A stretch of DNA of 64,000 bases from Candidatus Epilinea brevis. GTDB taxonomy: Bacteria; Chloroflexota; Anaerolineae; Epilineales; Epilineaceae. The stretch spans positions 558,001 to 622,000 of the forward strand of contig JADJUE010000002.1 of assembly GCA_016710785.1 (NCBI GenBank), given 5' to 3'. The translations under genes were made by a program, and so were the position numbers. Of this stretch, positions 1 to 10,100 are shown piece after piece. Each line of letters opens with the position of its first letter. Position 1 is the stretch's first letter. The notes beneath the pieces are model-generated. The model was not told the origin of the DNA. It did no database searches and saw only the letters and a program-made list of their open reading frames with translations.

Positions 1-53
1 TCGACCACGGCCGTTCCCCAAGTCGCCACTGAAAGGATCCGCAAGGACCAGCC

Positions 54-896
54 ATGAACCTGTTCGCGCATTCCCTCAGTCTGATGGCCAGCCTCAACCT
101 CGCCGCCGTGCCCGCGGCCGCCAACGGCGACCTCTTCAGCGCCGCCGGTCTGGTGGCCCTCGTGACCCTGGCTGTGCTGGAGATCGTGCTGGGCATCGAC
201 AACGTGATCTTCATCGCCATCCTGGCCGGGCGCCTGCCCAAGGAACAGCAGCACCGGGCGCGGCAGCTGGGCATCGGCATCGCCGTGCTCACCCGCATCC
301 TCCTGCTCCTGTCCATCACCTGGGTGATGCGCCTCACCGATCCGCTGGTCACGCTGGTGGGCAAGGGCCTTTCGGGCCGCGACCTCATCCTGCTGGTAGG
401 CGGCCTGTTCCTCATCGCCAAGAGCACCCACGAGATCCACAACAAGCTGGAGGGTCTGGAAGGCAGTCACGGTCCGGTCAAGGCGGCCGCCAGCCTGATG
501 AGCGTGGTCGTGCAGATCGGCCTGGTCGACATCATCTTCTCCCTGGACTCGGTCATCACCGCCGTGGGCATCTCGGGGGATATCGTGGTCATGGTCATCG
601 CCATCCTCGCGGCGGCGGCGGTCATGCTCCTGGCCGCCGGGGCGATCGGCGACTTCGTCGAGAAGCATCCCACGATGAAGATCCTGGCCCTGAGCTTCCT
701 CATCCTGATCGGTTTCGTGCTGGTCGTCGAGGGCTGGAACCCGGCCGCCGCGCATGAGCTGAAGATCAAGAACTACGCCTACTTCGCCATGGCCTTCAGC
801 GTGGGCGTGGAGTTCCTCAACCTGCGCGTCCGGCGCAGCACGCCTCAGCAGCCCGTGCACCTGCACGAGCCGCATATGAGCGACCTGGAGAGCTGA
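54..896 (+). CDS. TerC-family integral membrane protein
   Basis: 280 aa, very hydrophobic, with about seven predicted membrane segments. Two family-typical acidic motifs are visible: EIVLGIDNVIFI near residues 43-54 and DIIFSLDSVITAVG near residues 163-176. The matched Asp residues in membrane helices are the TerC/Alx/YkoY signature. Family members are linked to tellurite resistance and manganese export, often supplying metal to exported enzymes. The substrate cannot be read from this sequence. The ATG at 54 has a weak AAGGA site about 10 nt upstream. The gene ends at a strong bidirectional terminator shared with the convergent secreted-protein gene, so it is probably monocistronic or the last gene of an operon that starts outside the window. 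Confidence 0.9.
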   Translation: MNLFAHSLSLMASLNLAAVPAAANGDLFSAAGLVALVTLAVLEIVLGIDNVIFIAILAGRLPKEQQHRARQLGIGIAVLTRILLLLSITWVMRLTDPLVTLVGKGLSGRDLILLVGGLFLIAKSTHEIHNKLEGLEGSHGPVKAAASLMSVVVQIGLVDIIFSLDSVITAVGISGDIVVMVIAILAAAAVMLLAAGAIGDFVEKHPTMKILALSFLILIGFVLVVEGWNPAAAHELKIKNYAYFAMAFSVGVEFLNLRVRRSTPQQPVHLHEPHMSDLES

Positions 897-924
897 GACC
901 GCCGTGAGCCGCGGCTGGCGGACG

Positions 925-961
925 AAAAGGAGGGCGCCCCCCAGCGGGGCGCCCTCCTTTT
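925..961. terminator. Bidirectional intrinsic terminator
   Basis: A GC-rich perfect hairpin: left arm AAAGGAGGGCGCCCC, loop of about 5 nt, right arm GGGGCGCCCTCCTTTT. It has A residues on the left flank and T residues on the right, so it can stop transcription from both sides. It lies between the convergent TerC gene and the gene ending at 1043. Confidence 0.85.
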
Positions 962-1042
962 GCCTGTGGATTAGATCTCTGTTGTGAACTTAACCGGCCG
1001 ACCGCGGCCGCGGCGTGACGCGGCCCGTAGCCCTGAGTCCGG

Positions 1043-3528
1043 CTAGCGGCGCAGAAGGTGCATCTGCGGCATGTAGGGGAAGAACACCTCGATCTTGCGC
1101 CAGCAGGACTGCACCACGTAATCATCGCGGTTGTTGATGGGATGCGGGTCCAGCACCATGATGGGCGTGGGGTGCAGCCTTCCCAGTTGCGGTGGGTGAT
1201 GGGGTTGGGCTTGAAGCAGATCGTCTTGTCCGCGCCGCCTTCGCGGGTGATGGTGAAGTTCTTGGGATCGACCAGGCTGCGGCCCTTGTCGTCCACCCCG
1301 AAGTACCAGCGCAGCGAGCTGACCGCATCGTCCGGGTCCTCCGCCTTGTCGTGCAGGGCGTAGCAGACCTCGGTGTTGAGGCCCACCGTCTTGCCGTCGA
1401 CCTTGGCGCGCAGGATGCGCGGCGGCAGGTTGTCGATGTCCTCCACGTTCATCCAGGTGACCGTGATGCTGGTGCGGGCGCGCAGGCCGCCGGTGTCGAC
1501 CACACTCAACTCCACCAGCTGCGAGCCAATGTGAGCGATGGGCTGGGGGATGAAGGTGAACTTCTTCTTGGTCACCTGGTCGCGGTCGGAGATGGCGTGT
1601 AGCAGCGGCGGGTTGTCGATGAACCATTCCAGCGGCTCTTCGCCGTCCTCGTCGTCGTCGCCGATGCCCACCAGGTCCACGGTCACTGTTTCACCCTGGC
1701 GCGCCAGGTACTCGCGGCGCAGCTTGTCGTAGCGGATGAAGGGGGCCTGGTTGGGGCGGCTGTCCCAGATCAGGCGCACGAACTGGCTCGTCTTGCAGCC
1801 TTCCATGTCGGCCACCGTCACGGTGAGCAGGGCGCGGTAGGCTTCGGTCGTGTCCTTGATCAGGTTGCAGGTCAAGACCGGCCCGGCCATGACGCAGGTG
1901 ATCTCGCCCTGGTTCTGGGCCTGCACCTCTACCGCCCAGGTCAACTCCTGCGGCTGGTTCTCGACGTCCTTGCCGTTGGCGAAGAGGTTGAGGATGACCG
2001 GTTCCTTCCAGCGCACGGCCGGCGGGTCGGAGATGGCCGGCTGGATCTTGGGGCAGTCGTTGATGGGCTTGACCACCACCGTCATGGTAAAGGGGATGGA
2101 CTTGACGCCGTCATCGGCCTCCAGCTGCACCTGGGTGGTGCCGAACCAGTTGGCCGTGGGGGTGATGCTGATGGTGCTGGTGGGCACGAAGCGCACGCCG
2201 GCATTGCGATCGCCCGAATCCATGAGGCGGAAGACCATGCGGTCGCCGGGGCAGTCCGCATCGGTCACCACCGTGCGCAGGTCCACGCTCTTGGTCGTGT
2301 CCTCGTCCAGCTCCACGCGCAGGTTGCCCGGCACCACCATCGGGTCGGTGTTGTAGTTGATGGTGTTCTGCGCCAGGGAGCCGATGGCGGAGCAGGCGTC
2401 CTTGCCGGAGGCCTTCCAGCCGGCCCACCAGGCGGCCATCGTCGTGGGGCGCTTCTCGTCGATCACCTGCCAGATGTCCTTGAAGGTGGCGTTGAACTGG
2501 TCGCTGCCGTCCTGGGTGGGGTCGACTTCAATGAGGTCCCAGAAGGCACCGGCCACGCGGCCGGACACCATGTCGCCGTCCTGCCAGCCCAGGCTGCCCG
2601 CGCGGGCCAGGTCCAGGTCGAGGCCGCTGGTGGCCGGAGACTCGAAGAGCGGTTCCTGGTAGACGGCGGCCGGCAGGAAGCTGGCGAAGCCTTGCACCAG
2701 GGCGCAGGCCGCAGTGCCGGAGCGCTTCATCTCCTCGCCTGGGCCCGCCAGACAGGTGGCCCATTCCGCTGGTAGGCTACCCAGCAGGTTGTGCAGCAGG
2801 GCGTAGGCCGCTTGCTGGACCACCACATCGGAATAACCGGCGTTGTCGTTGCGGAAGAAGAGCTCGCGTGTGCCGCCGTCGTAGCGCGGCCCGTCCTGAC
2901 TGGTCGGTGACCAGTAGGCCGTCAGCTCGCCGGGGTCCCGCCCGCTCTGGGCCTTCATGTAGTACCAGGCGTCGGCCAGGCTGACGAAGGTCCAGAGGGC
3001 CTCAACGTCCTTGGTGTTCTCCATGATGATCAGCGGTGGCGTGGCCACGACGCCGTCGAGCACATCGCGGCTGATGCCGTTCTGTTCGTCGATCTCATAG
3101 CTCTGCCAGGCATAGTCCTGCTTGGTGCCCAGCTTGTAGAGGCGGATGGTGCCGTTGTTGGACTTCAAGCGCAGGAAGACATCCTGCCCGGCGGCTGGAC
3201 GGCCCGTGGGGCCGTCGGTGTCCTTGTTGGTGATTTCGGTGCTCTTGAAGAAACCGTTGGCATCGGTCACGGTCGTGCCCAGAACCTGGCTGACGCCGGG
3301 CGGCCCCTGGTCGATGTCCATGATCTCCACCTTCAGGCCCGCCGCCGGATGGTTGCGGTTGCTCTGCTGGTCGATGTACTTGATCTGTCCCTGGACGACG
3401 ATGAAGCCGGGGGTGACGGCCTGCTGGGCCGGGACGGGACGGGCGTCCCCGAGGGCGGCGCTGAAGCCGATCAGGGCGGCAGCGCCTAGGGCCAGGCTGA
3501 ATCCGGAGCGCCGGAGCGTGGATCGCAT
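1043..3528 (-). CDS. Secreted Ig/cadherin-like repeat protein, frameshifted near the C-terminus
   Basis: The start is the ATG at 3528, with AAGGAGG 5 nt upstream (3534-3540). A longer frame upstream has no signal. The N-terminus (MRSTLRRSGFSL then a hydrophobic run and an AQQ cleavage region) is a Sec signal peptide. It is followed by a transthyretin/carboxypeptidase-regulatory-like segment (TVTDANGFFKST), a middle region of unknown function, and two or more cadherin/Ig-like repeats (VTDADCPGDRMVFR, a TPTANWFG segment, PINDCPK). The frame breaks at a GGGG run at 1169-1172: one extra C on the coding strand restores GCTPTPIMVLDPHP and an end at 1043 in VFFPYMPQMHLLRR. The in-frame continuation to 817 reads as low-complexity noise over the terminator. 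Likely a surface or adhesion protein; whether the shift is real or a base-calling error cannot be decided here. Confidence 0.72.
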
Positions 3529-3765
3529 GCAATCCTCCTTGCAAGAAAAAGGTGCGGGGGGTGGACTAGGTAGTGGGGAGGGGCAAGGACCCCGCCGGGC
3601 GTCGACCGGCCAGCCACGGGGGGGAATGCGGCGGGAATGGAGACACTGGGGACTGCGGGCCTCCATGGGAACCTGAGAATGTTAGACGAATGAGCGACGG
3701 CCCCGTTACGGGCGCTTTGGAGGTCAAGAGGCGACTTCGGCCGGGCGAACGGGTTCTCCGGCCGG

Positions 3766-3794
3766 TCGACAGCGCGGAAGCCCTCGTCTACAAT
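3766..3794 (+). promoter_or_regulatory. Sigma-70-type promoter for a leaderless rfbD
   Basis: TCGACA at 3766-3771 (5/6 to TTGACA), 17-bp spacer, TACAAT at 3789-3794, then 7 nt to the GTG at 3802. The expected transcription start falls on or next to the start codon, and no Shine-Dalgarno is present. Confidence 0.65.
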
Positions 3795-3801
3795 CCCGGT
3801 C

Positions 3802-4674
3802 GTGAGCATCCAGCCGACTGTCGCCTTGCCGGGTCAACCCCGTACCATCGTCATCACCGGCGGAGGTGGGCAGTTGGCGCAGGCCCTGGCGCGTCGCGGC
3901 GCGGCGGAGCGGGTGATCTGCCTGAGCCGGCAGCAGTTGGACGTCAGCCAGCCGGAGGCGGTCGCGACCATCGCCGACCTGCGCCCCGACCTGGTGGTCA
4001 ACGCCGCCGCATTCACGGACGTGGACCGCTGCGAGGATGCCGAGCAGCGGGCCTACGCGGTCAACGCCCTGGGCGCGCGGCATGCGGCCCTGGGCGCCCA
4101 GGCCGCGGGCGCGGCCCTGATCCAGGTGTCCACCGACTATGTCTTCGATGGCGCGAAGGGCCAACCCTACGTGGAGGACGACCCCACCCATCCGCTGAGC
4201 GTCTATGGCGCGTCCAAGCTGGCGGGCGAGATCGAGGCGCGGCACCATTGCACGAGGGCATTCATCGCCCGCACGGCCTGGCTCTTCGGCCACGGGGCGG
4301 ACAACTTCGTGCGTCGGCTCCTGGCCCGGGCCAAGGACCAGTCGCAGCTCAAGATCGTGCGCAGCCAGGTGGGGTCGCCCACGTTCTGCGACGATCTCGC
4401 GGACGCCATCCTGGCCCTGGGCCGTACGGAGGCTTACGGCACCTACCACCTGGTCAACGAGGGCTACTGCGCCCGGGATGTTTTCGCCCGCACCATTCTG
4501 CGGCTGGGCGGCGCCGCAGGCGTGGAGGTCGAGGGAGTCGACCATTTCCCGGCCCGCGCCGTCCGCCCTGGCTACGCGCCGCTCTTCAACCGCGCCGCCG
4601 CCCGGCTGGGCATCTTGCTTCCCCATTGGGAAGATGCCCTCACCCGCTACCTGGCGGCGCCCGAGCCGGCCTGA
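3802..4674 (+). CDS. rfbD: dTDP-4-dehydrorhamnose reductase
   Basis: 290 aa, the usual family length. It makes dTDP-L-rhamnose by NADPH reduction of dTDP-4-dehydro-L-rhamnose, the last step of the Rml pathway, in the cytoplasm. The N-terminal Rossmann motif TGGGGQLAQAL (about residues 19-29), LVVNAAAFTDVD, the STDYVFDG motif and the catalytic YGASK (Tyr-x-x-x-Lys, about residues 134-138) are all present. The start is GTG at 3802, placed 7 nt after a TACAAT box, so the message is probably leaderless. The rest of the rml pathway is not in the window, so the gene stands alone here. Codon use matches its neighbours. Confidence 0.93.
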   Translation: MSIQPTVALPGQPRTIVITGGGGQLAQALARRGAAERVICLSRQQLDVSQPEAVATIADLRPDLVVNAAAFTDVDRCEDAEQRAYAVNALGARHAALGAQAAGAALIQVSTDYVFDGAKGQPYVEDDPTHPLSVYGASKLAGEIEARHHCTRAFIARTAWLFGHGADNFVRRLLARAKDQSQLKIVRSQVGSPTFCDDLADAILALGRTEAYGTYHLVNEGYCARDVFARTILRLGGAAGVEVEGVDHFPARAVRPGYAPLFNRAAARLGILLPHWEDALTRYLAAPEPA

Positions 4675-4775
4675 GCCCGCCCCGTCGCGGCCCCAGGTTG
4701 CCCCCCGGCCGGCCGTGGTGGGTCTGAGTGCGCCACGAGGTCCTGTACCCAGCTTTACCTAGAGGTCATCCACCC

Positions 4776-5462
4776 ATGCGCGAGCGCATCGACATGGCGG
4801 TCTTCGCGGCTGCCCCGAACTTCATCCGGCTCAGCCTGCGTCTGCGGGTGCAGCCTTCGCCGCAGCAGTCGGACATGGCCCGCGACTTCCTGCGCGAGAT
4901 GAGCGCCATGGCCGTCCAGAACCGGGTGGCGAACGATCCGCGAATGGCCGCCTGGCGCAGCGCCTACGCCGAACTGGGTCTGGGCCCGGAGGCCCTGCCG
5001 CCCCCCGAGGCCCTCTTGGCCTGGGCCGAACTGCCGCAGGGCGTTCCCAGCCAGGGCGCCCTGCGCGACTGTGTGCATGGCTACATGCTCTGCCATCGCC
5101 TGCCGACCGCGGCCTATGACCTGGCCGCGGTATCCGGCGACCTCTGGCTGCGTCCCAGCCGCGGCGGCGAGCATTTCCAGGGCCTGGGCGACGACCGGCC
5201 CAGCAACCCACCCATCAACGAGCTGATCCTGGCCGACTCGGCCGACCAGGTGCTGGCCCGCCACTGGCACGGCGCCCAGGGCGCCGCCACGGCGGGCGTC
5301 CCCAATACCACCGACGCCTTGGTCCACATCGACCTGCTTCCGCCCGACGCCGCCGACGCGGCCCGCTTTGGCGGGGCCTTCCAGGAGCTGGCGGAAGAGC
5401 TGCTGGGCGACCGGGGAGAATTGCGGGTGCTGGGGTTTGAGCAGGCGATGGTGGGGTGGTAG
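4776..5462 (+). CDS. B3/B4 tRNA-binding domain protein
   Basis: About 228 aa from the ATG at 4776, which has AGAGGT about 9 nt upstream; an in-frame GTG at 4728 would add 16 residues. The sequence resembles the stand-alone B3/B4 domain of phenylalanyl-tRNA synthetase beta chains. Family-like segments include LREMSAMAVQNRVANDPRMAAWR, CVHGYMLCHRLPTAAYDL, PSNPPINELILAD and NTTDALVHIDLLPP. Free-standing members are thought to act in amino-acid or tRNA quality control, but few have been tested. It follows rfbD by about 100 bp on the same strand and converges on the MFS gene. The function is inferred from family only. Confidence 0.7.
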   Translation: MRERIDMAVFAAAPNFIRLSLRLRVQPSPQQSDMARDFLREMSAMAVQNRVANDPRMAAWRSAYAELGLGPEALPPPEALLAWAELPQGVPSQGALRDCVHGYMLCHRLPTAAYDLAAVSGDLWLRPSRGGEHFQGLGDDRPSNPPINELILADSADQVLARHWHGAQGAATAGVPNTTDALVHIDLLPPDAADAARFGGAFQELAEELLGDRGELRVLGFEQAMVGW

Positions 5463-5481
5463 GGGGGCAAGTCGGGATCCG

Positions 5482-6813
5482 CTACTGCGGGACGACCCGA
5501 TAGGCCTCCGACAAGACGCGATAGCTGAAGGACCGCATCGCCAGCAAGGTGACGATGAGGCCGATCAGGCCTGCGACCATGAACAGGAGCGCGATGCCCC
5601 GGTCCGTGCCCGTCCCGAACCAGGGGCCGAGAAGGTCTACACCGGCGCCGGTGGTCATGAACGGAATGAAGATCAGCTGGGCGATGGGGCCGATCATGAA
5701 GGCCGTGATGGGCGAGGCCGCCTGCTCCACGCTCTGGGCGAAGCCGAAGACCCGCCCCTGGCGCTCCGGTTGGACCACCTTCTGCAGCACCGTCTGCTCC
5801 GCGGCCTCCACGGCCGGCATCAGGCAGAGCCAGATAAACATGCCGACCGAGAGGAGGACGATCGAGGCCTGGATGGTGAAGAAGATGCACACCGTCCACA
5901 TGACGACGTTGCCCAGGAAGAGCGTCCGCAGCGGGTTCCGGCCCAGGCCCCGGCGGGCCACCACCATTCCCCCCACGATGAAGCCCAGGCTCAGCACGCC
6001 CCAGAGGACGCCCCATACCTGCACCGACACCAGGAGGAGCCCATAGGCGTCCATCAAGGACATGAACACGCCGCCGAGGAAATTGTTGAAGGTCTGGAAG
6101 AAGATCAACCCGAACAGACCAGGCACCAGCTTGATGGCCGCGATGGTGCCGCGGATGTCCAGCCGGTCCGCATTGGCCTCCGAGCGGGCGGCGTGTCGCT
6201 CCGGGCTGTTGCGATCATCCGGGATGGGCAGGGTCCACAGGTGGGCAATGGCGAGGCCGGTCAACCCGATGGCGCTGACGAGCACCCAGTAGATGCCAAG
6301 GTTCCCGACGACCAGGCCGCTGAGGACGCCCGCGCCCAGAAAGGCCACGCCGTTGGTCGTCCCCACCAGGCCGTTGGCTCTGTCGCGGCGGTCCAGCGGC
6401 ACCAGGAGCGTCACCAAGGTCGACAACGCGATCGCGCGGACATTGCCGGCGATGGCGCCGAAGAGGACCAGGACCACGAGCGCCCAGAGCACCGGGCTGC
6501 CGGGCTCCTTGAACACCGCGGCCGGCGTGCGGACATAGATGCCGAAGGCCAGGGCGTACAACGCCAAGGACATGAGGCTTGAACCCAACATCACCCGCTT
6601 CTTCGCGAAGCGATCCACCAGGGAACCCAGGAGGAAGCCGGACACCGCGACGGTCACGGTGAACACCCCAGCCATGACCGAGGTGGCGATGACCGACCGG
6701 GTCTCCAGGTAGACCCAGAAGGTGACGGCGAACCAGGCGAAGGTATTGGTCACGGATGCGATCAGGGTGTTGGCCAACAGGGCGTAGAAAGCCTTCATCG
6801 GGCCTACCTTCAT
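5482..6813 (-). CDS. Major facilitator superfamily transporter
   Basis: 443 aa from the ATG at 6813, chosen because GAGGAGAG lies 7 nt upstream (complement of 6821-6828). About 12 hydrophobic helices are visible. An MFS motif-A-like loop (GSLVDRFAKKRVML) follows the second helix, and the short linker rich in charged residues near the middle (DDRNSPERHAARSE) separates the two six-helix halves. It resembles the enterobactin-exporter/MFS_3 type of drug or metabolite exporter. The substrate is not identifiable. The gene converges with the B3/B4 gene, with 19 bp between their ends. Confidence 0.88.
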   Translation of the reverse strand: MKVGPMKAFYALLANTLIASVTNTFAWFAVTFWVYLETRSVIATSVMAGVFTVTVAVSGFLLGSLVDRFAKKRVMLGSSLMSLALYALAFGIYVRTPAAVFKEPGSPVLWALVVLVLFGAIAGNVRAIALSTLVTLLVPLDRRDRANGLVGTTNGVAFLGAGVLSGLVVGNLGIYWVLVSAIGLTGLAIAHLWTLPIPDDRNSPERHAARSEANADRLDIRGTIAAIKLVPGLFGLIFFQTFNNFLGGVFMSLMDAYGLLLVSVQVWGVLWGVLSLGFIVGGMVVARRGLGRNPLRTLFLGNVVMWTVCIFFTIQASIVLLSVGMFIWLCLMPAVEAAEQTVLQKVVQPERQGRVFGFAQSVEQAASPITAFMIGPIAQLIFIPFMTTGAGVDLLGPWFGTGTDRGIALLFMVAGLIGLIVTLLAMRSFSYRVLSEAYRVVPQ

Positions 6814-7187
6814 CGTGGTGCTCTCCTCGCGAGGAAGTTCCGGAGTTGCATTGCCCGCATGCATGGTGCGGCCAAGGATAACGTCGACGACACACCGACG
6901 CAAACATCTGTTCTGGCTGCGGCTGGACTCGAGCGTGGCTGGCCGTCGGCGGCCTCAGCGCCGCCCACCTATCTCGACCGGGGCATGTGGAGCGGAGGGT
7001 AGGACGGGGCGGGACTCGTCCTGTACGGTGTCGACGAGCTTGACCGGATGCCCACCGCCGGCACTTGTCTTGACGGTGTGTCCATAGACCGGGTGTCAGC
7101 GTGTTACTGTATGCAGCGGCGTCAGACCTGCGAGCGCTTGGTCGAAGGATTGCCCAACAGCCGTACGGCCGTATCAGGAGGATGGTG

Positions 7188-10100
7188 ATGGCGTCTCGAC
7201 CTTGCATTAAATCGGTCTCCACCGCAGTCGGGCGTCAGTGGCTTGCCCTGGCGACGGTGGTAGCGATCGGCCTCGCGGTTCCCAGCCGCGGCTCGAGCGT
7301 CGCAATCGCCAGCCCGGCAGGCACGACAACCGTGGGGCACCGGCTCTTCGTCCTCGGCGCCACAGATCCGGTTGGCGGCTACCGGTTGCCGGATGGGGTG
7401 GCGGTGGATGAGCGCGATGGCACGGTCTACGTGGTCGACACCGCCAACCACCGCGTCACGGCGCAAACGCCCCGCGGCGAAGTGCGGGCCACGTTCGGCG
7501 GCCGCGGCCAGGGGGCGGGCCAGCTGGTGGAGCCGAAGGGCAGCGCGGTCGCCCCTGACGGCACAATCTATGTGGCCGATGCAGGCAACCATCGCATCCA
7601 ACGGTTCGCGCCAGACGGTCGAGTGCTGGCCATCTGGGGCCGAGCCGGGACAGGCGACGGCGACTTCGGCGGCTCGTACGGCGGTGGCGGACCCGTGGAC
7701 GTGGCGGTCGGACCTGACGGCACGGTCTTCGCAGCGGATCTCCACGGTAGGCTGCAGACCTTCACGCCGGACGGCATGTTCATCGGAGAGTGGGACTCTC
7801 TGCGCTGCGACCGGCCCGTGCCGGTCGGCGATGCTTTGACCGAGCGGTTGGATCCGGGTCCGATGCATGGCTCATCAGTCCCTGTGACTGCCTTCCGGCC
7901 GTTGACCACCTGGAGAACCTCCAACCAGCCGCTGGCCACGGCCGCGGACGGCTCGGTGTTCGTCGGTAGCCTCTCAGGTATCTTTCACTTTTCCGCTAAA
8001 GGCCGCTGCCTGGGAGAGTTCAGCGGAGAGGGCGAAGCTTTGGGCCGTCTCGGCGGGCCTGGGCCATCCGGCCTCGCCGTGGCGCCAAACGGCGATGTCT
8101 TCGTCGCTGACGTCGGGAATGGCCGCGTACAGCGCTTTAGCCCCGACGGTGCCTTCCGCGGGCTGTGGTACCTCGCCGGCGGGCAGCTGCGCGACCTGGC
8201 CTTCGGCATCGACGGAACCTTGTACGTCACGCAGGGGCAACGGCTGGTCCGGGTTTCACAAGACGGCCATGTGCTGGAACATTGGGGGCGCGCCGATGAC
8301 CTGCCGTTCGATGCTGACGCACCGCGCGGTGTGGCGGTGCAGGCCGACGGCACAATCTGGGTTTCCAGCGGCGATCGCATCCAGCACTACACCGCCGACG
8401 GAGCTTATCTCGGAACAGTGGGTGCGCCTGGAAGCGCGCCGGGCCGCCTTGCCGGTGCCCGCGGGCTGGAGGTCACACCGACTGGCCGGGTCTTCGTTGC
8501 CGAGATGGCCAACCATCGGGTGCAGGTGCTGGATGACGCCGGTCGCAGTGAGGTGTCGTGGGGAGGCGAAGGCGATGCGGGTGGAGAGCTCCGCGGCCCT
8601 GCCGACGTCACGATCCTGCGGTCAAACCCACTCACCGATTGGCTGGTGGTGCCGGAAGCTGGCAACCACCGTATCAGCTTCTTCCATCAATCCGGGTCGT
8701 GGTTTGGCGAGATGGGCTCTCACGGTAGCGCCCCGGAGCGATTCGACACGCCCATGGGCATCGCCACGACCAACGAGGGCTTTTGGGTGGCGGACAGCGG
8801 CAATGACCGACTGGTGTATTACGACCCATTTACTGCCACACGGTTCGTCGGCACATCGGGCACGGGGCCCGGCAACCTGGACCGTCCCCACGATGTCGTG
8901 GTCGGACCCGCGGCCGAGTTGGTTGTGGCGGACACGGGCAACCACCGCGTCCAGATCTTTGACGACGCCGGCCGTTCGGTAGCTCGGTGGGGCGGCTTCG
9001 GCCACGAACCGGGTCGCTTGATTGCGCCCGAGGGTGTCGCACTCTCGCCCACCGGTGACGTCTACGTAGCAGATTCCGGCAACCTGCGCGTGCAACGCTT
9101 CCGTCCGGAGGGTGCGTTTCTGGGCGCGTGGCCGACCTTGGGCTGGGCACGCGACGTCATGGCTGGTGGTCCAAGGGGAGCCAGCATCGATATCGCGGCC
9201 GCACCGGATGGCCGCGTCTTCGTCGCCGACTACGTCCGCGGCACGATCCTGCGTTACGGTGCGGACGGACAGTTCGAAGCAGCCTGGGCGGTCGTGGATC
9301 CGCAGTTGGGACCTACCCGTCCCGAGGCAGTGGCCGTCACGCCGACCGGTCAAGTCCTCGTACTCGGCACCCTTGGCGTGGTGTTCGTGTACTCCGCCCT
9401 TGGCGATCTGGTGGATCGCTGGCCCATCCAGGGCGACGAGGATCGGCGCAGCGTTGATGTGGCCGTCGATCCGCTCGGTGGCGTGTACGTGCTGTTTTAC
9501 CACTACAGTAACCCGAGGGTCCGCCGTTATCGGATCGACGGTACGCGTATGGCGGACTGGCCGCTGACGGGCGGTGACCCTGGCAACATGCGGCCCCTGA
9601 GGGTCGAGGTCGGCCCGGACGGCACGGTCTACACCCTGGACGAATATGGTCGCAGCGTCGAGCGGCACGACCCGAACGGTCTCTTGCTCAGCCGTTGGTC
9701 GACGGGGGGCGAACCCCTGAAGAGCTACCCGCACGGCCTTGCCGTCGGCCCCGATGGCAGGGTGTTCGTCAGCCGCAACGACCTGCCGGAGCTCCAGATC
9801 TATGGCCCGGACGGTACGCCTCGCGGCGCCCTGAGCACGCCCGGCGCCTGCGACGGTCGGATCGCGGAGTTGGACCGAAAGCCCATGTTCACGGACTTCG
9901 ACCGGCGGCGCCTGGCAATGCGGTCGGACGGCACCTTGCTCGTGGCCTGGCGGTCGGCTTGCGTCGAGGCCTACCTCACCTGTCCGGTAACCAGCCCACT
10001 CTGGCGGGTTGAGCGTTACGCCAACGCCTACCTTGCCGAGAGCCCCGTGGATGTCAGCGCGGTGGCAGCCGTCGACCTGGACTGGAGCCGCGACCTGCAA

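Noticed and set aside
817..1042. In-frame continuation of the 3528 gene to 817
   Set aside because: The residues are Arg/Ser/Gly-rich, run through the bidirectional terminator and into the TerC gene; the one-base-shifted frame gives a sensible end at 1043.
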